Shown in pieces: positions 33,901 to 41,696 of a stretch of DNA of 42,500 nucleotides. Within the stretch, counting starts at the first letter, position 1. The number at the start of each line of letters is the position of its first letter. This DNA comes from Chromera velia. Its lineage: Eukaryota; Sar; Chromeraceae. The notes beneath the pieces are model-generated. The model did no database searches. It saw only the letters and a list, made by a program, of their open reading frames with translations, and was not told the origin of the DNA. The stretch spans positions 5,001 to 47,500 of the forward strand of contig JAHBMJ010004788.1 of the NCBI GenBank assembly GCA_018398765.1. The letters run 5' to 3'. A program made the translations under genes and the position numbers.

Positions 33901-34881
33901 TGTATGTATGTATGCAGGGAAGTTCAACGTTCGTCTCTCGTTACCTGACGAGGTTGGTCAATGACTCCATTCTTTTGTGTCTTTCTGTCCAATAGTTCTT
34001 TCTACATGGGTTGCGCCTTGCTGTTCTTGTCGTGGAGTGAAGAGACTTTTCCGTTGTTGAGTCTCTCTCGCCTCTGTGTCTCTGTACCCCCCCCTTTCTC
34101 TCGTATGTACACGAACAAACACACACACATGTGCACCCTCGCATACACACTCATGCCCACGCGCACTGACTCTTTTGTCTGTCTGTTGTTGTCTGTGCTG
34201 GTTAATTTGACTGAAATTGACTGCTCGGGTGGTTGAACAAGAAACCACATCCGCACGTTTGTCCGACCTCTTGTAGAGGCTCTCTTTTCCGGTCCTCTCT
34301 TTGTGCTCCGGAGAAGCAGGCTACATTTTTCTTCAAGTCGATGCGGAAAGCCCATTGCAGTCATTGACGATCAACTAGTGAAGTAAGGTATTTGTGGATG
34401 AGCGAACGAAGCGCTTCTCGTGCCTTTCCTTGCTTCTCGTATAAGTTCCCATCCCATCCCGGGATCCCCCCCCCCCTCTGCGTTTCTGCAGATTCGCGAA
34501 CGCGAAGAAGCCAGAGACCGTCTTCTGAACCCGAATAAGTGGAGGTCGGTAGTGTGGGAGAGTGAGTGACTCAACTAGTTCGGCAGGGTGCCGGGGTATG
34601 TTGCAGGCATCTCTTCGGAGTTTTCTGGAGTCACGAAAGAGAAAGGGAAAAACTAATGACGCACCTGCATTTCATGGAATCTGTGCATGATCCAAAGTGC
34701 ACCCTTTTGTTGCATTCATTCGTTCGCCTCCCCCCCTTTGCTTGCAGGAGAGAAGACGAGAGACGGGAGGCCCAGAAAGCTTTTGTCGAGAAGAGACGGA
34801 AAGAACGGTCAGAAAGTTCTTCAAAAAAGAGAAACAAACCGACAACGAGCAGTCAGAAGACGACAGAAAGGGGGAGGGAGG

Positions 34882-34923
<42 letters not shown>

Positions 34924-35408
34924 GAGAGGAAGGAAGTCAGACAGATAGGAAGAAAACAGGAAGAAATGACGAAAGGGAAGAGGGACGAAGGGAGGGAGGG
35001 AGGGAGGGAAGGAAGGAAGGAAGGAAGGAAGTCAGGAAGAAGTGAACGGATGTTCGAAGGCAGCAAGAAGAGAGTGAGAGAAGAGAGGCTTGCTGGGAGG
35101 TCGTCTTGAAATGCTTCTACAAGGAAGGACCAAACAGATACTTTCTGTATCAAAAAAAGGGTAAAGAACAAGGAAGATGGCACTGTTGCTCGTGCATATC
35201 CATGCCATATGTCAGGGGAACATGAATCCCAAAGAACTCTAATTTACACATTTTTGCCTGCAGGTACCGTGCTCATTTCATCAAAAAGGAGGAAGAGGAG
35301 GAGGAGGCCCGAAGAAAGCAGACAGAGCAGGAAGAGAAACAGCGGCAACGTCTTGAGACGCTTGCTCAGCTCAAAAAGGACAACGAAAAGGCAACTGAGG
35401 AAGAGTAA
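30943..35408 (+). CDS. Unrecognised charged coiled-coil protein, 11 exons
   Basis: Exons: 30943-31055, 31390-31427, 31845-31873, 32127-32193, 32487-32612, 32833-33112, 33659-33726, 33918-33952, 34492-34544, 34748-34807, 35264-35408. Every junction keeps phase, giving 337 residues and a TAA stop. The start is the first ATG in frame (MKTGTSKENHEEVILDYVTG). The N-terminal third is globular-looking (DYVTGRYRVVNQRTGETRG, IPRFYCNVSGFATIDERKS, EKYLGFSQCPRPRIAYGP). The middle has an acidic run (EFADEEEEALALEQ). The last 100 residues are a highly charged helix, probably a coiled coil (REREEARDRLLNPNKW, KKEEEEEEARRKQTEQEEKQ). There is no signal peptide or membrane segment. I do not know the family. A cytoskeletal or flagellar role would fit the composition but is a guess. 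It diverges from RlmH and converges on the HNH gene. Confidence 0.65.
34869..35036 (+). repeat. Purine-rich (GA)n and (GGGA)n/(GGAA)n tracts
   Basis: GGGA units and a GA run at 34869-34919, then GGGA and GGAA units at about 34980-35036. They lie in the last intron of the coiled-coil gene. The open frames across them encode only Arg/Glu repeats. Confidence 0.95.
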
Positions 35409-35626
35409 TCAATTAATGTTGTGCCACTGATATAGGCGCCCAGGAAATGTTGAAATCAAATCTGTAATGAAAATAATCAGTGTATCAATCACTGATTGGC
35501 CCGGAACACTTACGTCATTCCTAGCGTCATTCAATCTATAAAATGAGTGTAATAGAATATATTCAAATACTTGTACAAACATAATGACTTAGATAAACAC
35601 TAATAATTCTTATATATGTTTTTGTT

Positions 35627-35700
35627 TGATTGATTGATTGATTCAATTTGATTGATTGATTGATTGATTGATTGATCTAGTAATTGATTGATTGATCGAT
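35627..35700 (+). repeat. (TGAT)n tract
   Basis: TGAT units in three blocks separated by TCAATT and CTAGTAA. A further TAGTAATTGATTGATT copy lies at about 35713-35729. Confidence 0.9.
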
Positions 35701-35996
35701 CTAGTACTAAGACTAGTAATTGATTGATTTATGTTTTTAATATTGTTTTCTAGATTGTTTTTAAAACTATATTCATAGATATCAACTGAGTACTTACTCA
35801 TAGGAACAACTTTGAAGTCATGCATATATATGGGCTATATAATAATATGGTCGTATACATTTAAATCATATTATATAATCAGTATTTTTTGAATATATGT
35901 CTTCATGAAATTAACTGGTGAAATCTTAAATTAAGTGAAATCAAGTTTTAGTAAGTTTAAAAGAAAATGAATTTAAATAAAAATTATATGTAGAAA

Positions 35997-36023
35997 CAAT
36001 CAATCAATCAATCAATCAATCAA
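35997..36023 (+). repeat. (ATCA)n tract, inverted relative to 35627-35700
   Basis: An ATCA run that is the reverse complement of the TGAT tract about 300 bases upstream. The pair could form a long stem. Confidence 0.9.
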
Positions 36024-36201
36024 CTAATAAAGTCGTGTCATCAATTACTACTAACTTTTTGAATCTTATTGCTATTTTGACTAATAATTAAAATAATAGA
36101 GTTTTTAAAGCCGCAGAAATGCAGTATACTAAAGATCCCAGACTAGTTGTAACAAGTTTATCTAGAAAGTTATACAAACTGATTATAAACTATTTTATCA
36201 T

Positions 36202-39021
36202 TCAAAAACCTACTGCTGGCAATTTTGGAGGTTTTCCAATATATCGATTTCCCTTCCGACAGTTTTCCTCTACCCACATCGGCTGAAGATTGGAGTAGTG
36301 GAGACGGGAAATAACTGTCTCTACATTTGGTCTTTGACCGTCTACCCCCCGATACATAATAGGCACAATATGGTCAACGTGCCACAAACTCCCGTAATTC
36401 TCCCACGACATTCCGGGGTTGCCGTGGAAGTCGTCCTTCTCGAGGTGGGCTTTGAGTTCGGGGAACGAACAACCGAGGTACTCGTGGGAACGTTTACGGG
36501 GGGGCAGGGAACGGTTCCCTGATTTACTCGCTCCCAACCGCTTAGTCACAGCGACTCGTGTAACTTGGGCTATTCGGACGACGGAATCGTTTTTGTAGCG
36601 AAACCGTTGTGCATCATTTTGTCTTTGCCTCAACGCTGCAAAAGCGGGATTATCTTTCTGACATTCTTTACACCTCCTCCTTCGTCTTCCATGTTCACAT
36701 ATTGCGGTTCCGTGACACTCTCGACAGTCGCGGCGCTGGCGGCCGTGCTCGCAAATTCCGCTCCCTCTGCATTCTACACAGATAGAACGCCTTCGTCCAT
36801 GAACACAGATCTGGGACCCCCCGCACTCTTTGCACATCCTCCGAATACGGTCATGCTCACAAACCCCCCGTCCTCTGCATTCTTTGCAGTCGTACTGTCT
36901 CCTGCCGTGCGGACATCGACGTGTCTGCATAGCAGGGTTCAACTGAAGGCCCGTCTCATCTGCGGTACCAAGTTTCTTCTGAGGCTTTTCTCTGTTTTCG
37001 CTCTTGAGGGGAGGAGGGTGGCAGAGAACAGACAGAGACCTGATTTCTGTGGAATGAATCCGTCGTTTAGGGACCCCCCCTGAGTCACCTCTGAGCTGTT
37101 GACAAACTCCGTCTGCCGTAGGCTGCATCTGAGCATTGACAGGGGAAAACCCACTCGCTAGAGTCACAAAAGGGCGACAACGGGAGTACGGAGACCGTAC
37201 GCCCCTGATCATAGACGGAGGGGTGGACGACAGTGGCATGCCTAGATGAGTGGGGGAAGGAAGCGGTGGTGGTTTTCCCACAAACCTGTTTCCCTTCCGA
37301 AGATTTTCCCCTACCCACATCGGCCACATGTTTGAAAAGTGGAGACGGGCAAGTTGTGTCTCTGCGCCTGGTTTCTGCCCGTTTGCCCCCCGATACATAA
37401 TGGGCACAATATGATCAACGTGCCACAGACTTCCATAATTCTCCCACGACATTCGGGGGTTGCCATGGAAGTTGTCCTTCTCGAGGTGGGCTTTGAGTTC
37501 GGGGAACGAACAACCGAGGTACTCGTGGGAACGTTTTTTTTCGGATAGAGGCTTTCCTTCACGAAGCGCGCTGAGGCATCTCCAGACAGCGCTTCTGACT
37601 GTTTGCGCTAATCGAAAAACATGTTCTTTTCGCCGTTCTTGCCTTGCAAGAAAAACGGGATTGTCCCTCTGACATATTGCGCAATTGTATCTCATTCTCC
37701 CGTGTTCGCAGAAACTCCCACCCCCGCATTCCCTACACTTCGAGCGTGATCGACCGTGTGGGCAAATTCCGGCACCCCTGCATTCTCTGCATTGACTGCG
37801 CTGACGTCCGTGCTCACAGACGGCACTCCCACCGCATTCGACGCAGGAATATTTGATGCGACCGTGAATGCAAATGGAGCTTCCTCCACACGGCTTACAT
37901 TGATCTCGTCTTCGATTGTGCTTACAGATCGCTGAACCGCCACACACTTTACAATGTGTGCGCTGACGTCCGTGCTCACAGATGGCTGTTCCTCCGCACT
38001 CCTTGCAAACAACACGGCGGCGTCCGTGCTCACAAATTCCCTTCCCACCGCATTCTTTGCACTGGGCACGTTGACGTCCGTGCTCACAAATACCTTTGCC
38101 TCCGCACTCCTTGCAGAGATACTTGTACCTGCCGTGTGGGCACAGGCGTCTTCCTCGGCTGTCAACTTTTCTGGCATCGAAAGGGGAGCAAGAGAATTGC
38201 TTCTGTGTGGGCACCAGAGAATCCAGACAAACATTTTCGCCCTCATTCTCTCCGTGTCTTTCGGAAGCTGATGGCCCAGCTCTTGCCGGCGAGACGGACG
38301 CAGAAAAATTGGACATTCTGTCGCATGCAGAGCTTCCCTGATCTACCCCCACTTCGTTTGACTGAACTGCTGCCACGCCTTCACTGCAAACAGACTTGGG
38401 AGCAGCAGCACATAAGCCCTGCCGATCCTGATGGATCGCGTAGACGGGTCGCACAGCCGGTCGATGGGGGGATCTTGCTTCAAGAGATAATCTGGCGCAC
38501 AAACCAGACAGTCGAGTCAGACATCTATCTGATGGGGGGAGGGGGACAGGGTGACGCTGCTGCTCTGAATTCTTTTCGGTGCTTGACGGACGAGAGCCTC
38601 CTGCTTGAAGATGTTGCGCCTGCCCGGAAAGGTTGCTTCTCCAACTGCTCGTTTCAAAACGATGACACGCACCGTTTTTGAAAACTCCACCTACCCCCCT
38701 GTGCTGGAAGAGCACCAACCTCCCACGTCTGTCTGCTGGTTGACTGTCTTGTTTGTTCGAGGAGAGAGTAGAAGGTCTGCATAAGAGACTGGACAGAGGG
38801 CGAAGGTGACGGCCTGGGGTGCGACAAGAGAATGTCGCTGCGATGCGTTTCATCTTGGAGGGTGACAGATATAGAGCTGATGGAGAGATTTCAGGAACTT
38901 TTAAAGCTCCAGCTGATCTAAGTGTGGTCAAACTGAATGCAACACGTGGTCCTCCAGAGTGCTGAAAAATTGGGGGTGGAAATAACAAGCAGCAGCAAGC
39001 AGGGCACTCACAGTCAGGCAT
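36202..39021 (-). CDS. Double [CxHx6CxxC zinc-repeat array + HNH endonuclease] protein, intronless
   Basis: A single 939-residue open frame. Residues 1-290 are of low complexity, with a second Met at residue 57 that begins a basic, Ser-rich, possibly targeting stretch. Residues 291-450 are nine 18-residue units of the type ICEHGRQRAQCKECGGKG (Cys-x-His-x6-Cys-x2-Cys), followed at 498-585 by an HNH domain. Residues 701-787 hold five more units, followed by a second HNH domain at 843-933. HNH landmarks: 'EYLGCSFPELKAHLE', 'SWENYGSLWHVDHIVPI' (H534/D536/H537; H881/D883/H884), 'LH[FY]SN..PMW' (N564; N911) and 'EN.RKGNR'. Both copies keep the metal and catalytic residues. HNH proteins of this type cut DNA and are common in mobile introns, phages and large DNA viruses; the zinc units probably help bind nucleic acid (inference). 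No intron, recognition site or transposase is visible nearby. Confidence 0.85.
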   Translation of the reverse strand: MPDCECPACCCLLFPPPIFQHSGGPRVAFSLTTLRSAGALKVPEISPSALYLSPSKMKRIAATFSCRTPGRHLRPLSSLLCRPSTLSSNKQDSQPADRRGRLVLFQHRGVGGVFKNGACHRFETSSWRSNLSGQAQHLQAGGSRPSSTEKNSEQQRHPVPLPPSDRCLTRLSGLCARLSLEARSPHRPAVRPVYAIHQDRQGLCAAAPKSVCSEGVAAVQSNEVGVDQGSSACDRMSNFSASVSPARAGPSASERHGENEGENVCLDSLVPTQKQFSCSPFDARKVDSRGRRLCPHGRYKYLCKECGGKGICEHGRQRAQCKECGGKGICEHGRRRVVCKECGGTAICEHGRQRTHCKVCGGSAICKHNRRRDQCKPCGGSSICIHGRIKYSCVECGGSAVCEHGRQRSQCRECRGAGICPHGRSRSKCRECGGGSFCEHGRMRYNCAICQRDNPVFLARQERRKEHVFRLAQTVRSAVWRCLSALREGKPLSEKKRSHEYLGCSFPELKAHLEKDNFHGNPRMSWENYGSLWHVDHIVPIMYRGANGQKPGAETQLARLHFSNMWPMWVGENLRKGNRFVGKPPPLPSPTHLGMPLSSTPPSMIRGVRSPYSRCRPFVTLASGFSPVNAQMQPTADGVCQQLRGDSGGVPKRRIHSTEIRSLSVLCHPPPLKSENREKPQKKLGTADETGLQLNPAMQTRRCPHGRRQYDCKECRGRGVCEHDRIRRMCKECGGSQICVHGRRRSICVECRGSGICEHGRQRRDCRECHGTAICEHGRRRRRCKECQKDNPAFAALRQRQNDAQRFRYKNDSVVRIAQVTRVAVTKRLGASKSGNRSLPPRKRSHEYLGCSFPELKAHLEKDDFHGNPGMSWENYGSLWHVDHIVPIMYRGVDGQRPNVETVISRLHYSNLQPMWVEENCRKGNRYIGKPPKLPAVGF
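36223..36495 (-). other. HNH domain, copy 2
   Basis: Encodes residues 843-933. A stretch of about 60 bases (about 36433-36490) is essentially identical to copy 1 (about 37472-37535), including codon third positions. Confidence 0.85.
36661..36921 (-). other. Zinc-repeat array 2 (five 18-residue units)
   Basis: Five units, the second with D in place of G (CEHDRIRRMCKEC). The last passes into 'CQKDNPAF', mirroring 'CQRDNPVF' after array 1, so the whole array-plus-HNH block was duplicated as one piece. Confidence 0.9.
37267..37530 (-). other. HNH domain, copy 1
   Basis: Encodes residues 498-585, with the HVDHIVP motif, the downstream Asn and a KGNR tail, i.e. an H-N-N type active site. Confidence 0.85.
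37672..38151 (-). other. Zinc-repeat array 1 (nine 18-residue units)
   Basis: Nine head-to-tail 54-base units encode CxHGRx4CxxC zinc knuckles. Unit 5 has N in place of G (CKHNRRRDQCKPC). Spacing is exact with no gaps. These are coding repeats, not a CRISPR array. Confidence 0.9.
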
Positions 39022-39645
39022 GCAACTGTGGGCATTGTGCCGGACTGTACATCACTCGATAGAAGCCTAGCACCAGCACCAAGCTAGCTTGTGCTGTGGG
39101 GACGACGATCGTGTTGCAAACAACACTTTATACCCGAACGGGTTCAATTATCGTATTTGATACCATACAGGCAACATGCAACACCCAAAAAGAAACAACA
39201 CATGCATGCAACATGCATGCAGCATGCAATCGATAATGCGCGGCCGCGCGCGCAGTGCAACATCATTTCATGCATGGTGCAACCTGCTGCACGTACGCAT
39301 GCACTAACTCCTCAAAAATATGGATGTATATATATACATATATACGAATTAAGTATATAAGTATATACGTCTGTGTATGTCGATCCAATTTATGTTCGAT
39401 CCCATTTGTTCGCAATCTTGAGACCGACCCCTTCACATTCGGACTGGAAAAAGTTCTCGAATCGACTGGTCTGCTGCACTCTCGGTGAGGGAGAGGAACC
39501 GACTCTGCACCAAACAACACTGCTGCTGAACAACACCTTGTTGTTGATCAGCAAGAAATTGACAAAGAGAGGTGATTTAACGGTCCCCCAACCCCCTTAT
39601 CCCCATAATTCGTGCTATCAGCTTGTTTTTGACACAAACGGAAGC
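39022..39645. promoter_or_regulatory. Divergent promoter region 3 (HNH gene / glycine-rich gene)
   Basis: It contains TATAAAG read on the minus strand (39124-39130, about 105 bases upstream of the HNH ATG), three ATGCATGC-type motifs (39201-39228), an alternating GCGCGGCCGCGCGCGC block (about 39238-39254) and a TATATATATA cluster (about 39325-39367) on the side of the plus-strand gene. TGTTGCAAA (about 39112-39120) is shared with the promoter region at 21691. Confidence 0.5.
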
Positions 39646-41373
39646 ATGCAGGTCCCCCGTTCTGCTGAGGAGACCACCAGCAGTACTTGCTGGCAACAGG
39701 AGACACAAACGCACAACCCACACTCTTGTTCAATGAGTCCACCCAACGCAGAGCAAATCCAACCGAAAGAAGGGGGTAGACGACCGTCTGGCTCTCCTTT
39801 CCTGCCGACTTCGTGGGTTCCGATGGAAAATTTGTACGCCAGACAGAAACCGCCACGTGCACCCCCTCCCGCCTCCTTTCAATCCGATATTCTCATGCTC
39901 GATAAAAACAACGCCCCCTTCCGCACGCCCATTCAAGTCAATTCAACTGCCCAGCAGGAAAGGGTCGCAAGAGGGCAGTCAGGCACACCCCTGACTTCCT
40001 TCTTGAGGCAAGAAGTAGGGTCGACAAAACCGCCAACTCGCCGCAAATCCTTCAAAGGAGCATACGAGGCAACGTCTGCCCCAGGGAAGCAACACCCAGG
40101 ATCTGCATATCGAGAGGGAGAGTCCAAAAATGACAGCCACATTCTTGTGCCAGTGCCAGTGCAGGCCCTCGAGAGTTCGTACAACCCTCCTACTGTTTGC
40201 ACTCCGACTCTTCCACTCCCTTCTGCTTCCACCCTGAAAGAAGAAGAATGGGGAAACCCGCTTTCCCTGCAGTCCCCTGCCCATGCGAACTCCCTCAGGT
40301 CCATGTGTTTCGAAGAGCCCTCACTCCTCACAGCCACCACAGGAGAGTCTGTGCAGAAAGGGGAACAGATGAAGGGGGAAGGAGAGTGGGAGGAAGGAGA
40401 GATGAAGTCACCCCTGTCCGACTCGTTTGCCAGCGGTGGTATCACCCCTGTAGGCACTACCACGACAGCAGCAACAACCCTGGGGGGCCCTTTTGGGTGT
40501 TCGTCCTCTTTCGGGAGTCCCTGCAGGGCCGATTTGTCTCAGAATGAGTCTCCCGGCATGGGCTCTGGCTGTCACATCAATTTTCCATTTGGGGGGGGAT
40601 TCTCACCCCCCCCTCTGACTGGTGGACTGGAGGCCGAGTCGGGTGGGGGGTGTCATGTGTCGTCGCATATGTTCGGGGGAGGCATGGGTGTGATGGGACA
40701 GGAAGACAGAGACAGAGGGGGGGACGGGCACTGTGGTTGGGGGGGAAGGTCTGAGGATCCGATGCAGCAGATGGAGGGGGAGCACGAGGGGCCTTTCGGG
40801 TTTGGCTCTTCTTCTTCTACCGGGCAGGGGATGGGGTTCATGAGCGGAGGCTTCTCTGTCTCTGCCCCTGGGGGATCCCGTGTGCCCTCACCTTTCCGGC
40901 ACAGTGACAGAGACGGAGACAGAGAGGGAGGGGTGGAGTCCCATCCGTTCCCTCTGGACCATGGTCGTCTGAGTCAGACTGAGGGGGGGGCATGGGGACA
41001 TGGGTGGGGGGAGGGCGGGTACGATGAAAGAAATCACAGCGTCGACTCTGGCCATGGAAGAACACTGTGTGCATTGCCAGGAGGCAGCACTGTTTCTCCA
41101 TTGCCAGCGGGTGACTGGGGCTCTTCGCTGTGTCCCAATTTTGGCCAAATGAGCAGCACTGTGGGTTTGGGTGCACGCGATTGCGTGGGGGGCAGTATGG
41201 ATCTAGACATGAAGGGAGGAGACGGGATGGGATGTCTGGGTTTGAGTTTTGGGGAGACGGACGACGGCCTGAGTAGAGTCAGGGGAGGGGGGCCGTTGGG
41301 GGGGGGAGACAGGGAAGTGGAAGGGGAAGAAGAACATGGACGGGGGGCCTTTTTGGAGTCGTGCCTCACCTAA
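39646..41373 (+). CDS. Glycine-rich, disordered orphan protein, intronless
   Basis: An open frame without splice breaks. The first true ATG is at 39646 (MQVPRSAEETTSS), giving 575 residues; upstream codons in the same frame lack an ATG. The N-terminal half is Pro/Ser/Gln-rich. From about residue 275 the protein is extremely rich in Gly, with Met, His, Phe and acidic residues (FPFGGGFSPPPLTGG, HMFGGGMGVMGQ, GFMSGGFSVSAPGGS). No domain, membrane segment or coiled coil is visible. I do not recognise it. The composition resembles low-complexity RNA-binding or condensate-forming proteins, which is only a suggestion. The reading frame runs unbroken across many G homopolymers, which argues that it is a real gene. 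Confidence 0.6.
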   Translation: MQVPRSAEETTSSTCWQQETQTHNPHSCSMSPPNAEQIQPKEGGRRPSGSPFLPTSWVPMENLYARQKPPRAPPPASFQSDILMLDKNNAPFRTPIQVNSTAQQERVARGQSGTPLTSFLRQEVGSTKPPTRRKSFKGAYEATSAPGKQHPGSAYREGESKNDSHILVPVPVQALESSYNPPTVCTPTLPLPSASTLKEEEWGNPLSLQSPAHANSLRSMCFEEPSLLTATTGESVQKGEQMKGEGEWEEGEMKSPLSDSFASGGITPVGTTTTAATTLGGPFGCSSSFGSPCRADLSQNESPGMGSGCHINFPFGGGFSPPPLTGGLEAESGGGCHVSSHMFGGGMGVMGQEDRDRGGDGHCGWGGRSEDPMQQMEGEHEGPFGFGSSSSTGQGMGFMSGGFSVSAPGGSRVPSPFRHSDRDGDREGGVESHPFPLDHGRLSQTEGGAWGHGWGEGGYDERNHSVDSGHGRTLCALPGGSTVSPLPAGDWGSSLCPNFGQMSSTVGLGARDCVGGSMDLDMKGGDGMGCLGLSFGETDDGLSRVRGGGPLGGGDREVEGEEEHGRGAFLESCLT

Positions 41374-41662
41374 TTGATCGATCGATTGATTGATTGGAGG
41401 TGCTCCTTTTGTCTGTCTCCTGTCTGTGTGTCTGTCTACCTATTTCCTCATGCATGGTTTGCTGTCTCTTCAGCCTGCCTGTTTGTCGGCAGGGAAGGGG
41501 GGCTTTTTCATCTTGTATCCTATCGGAATCTCTCTCATGCAAGGATCTGGTTGATATAAAGGGAAAGAAATCCTTCACAGTCCTTATACAAGTCAAATGA
41601 AGTTATCGGCCACTTGGCGCCGGTGTCTTCAACTGATTGCAATCCCTGTTTTTTTCTGGCCG

Positions 41663-41696
<34 letters not shown>

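Larger units (their letters stand above)
35409..36201. other. AT-rich convergent spacer with inverted TGAT/ATCA repeats
   Basis: No gene can be supported. The spacer is strongly AT-rich, with (TGAT)n at 35627-35700 and its reverse complement (ATCA)n at 35997-36023. Both flanking genes end here. Confidence 0.75.

Noticed and set aside
34566..35109. Arg/Glu-rich open frames
   Set aside because: Only the short exon 34748-34807 is supported; the rest is translated GA and GGAA repeats in an intron.
36661..38151. Regularly spaced 54-base repeats that could suggest a CRISPR-like array
   Set aside because: The units are coding, head-to-tail without spacers, and translate into perfect zinc-binding motifs.
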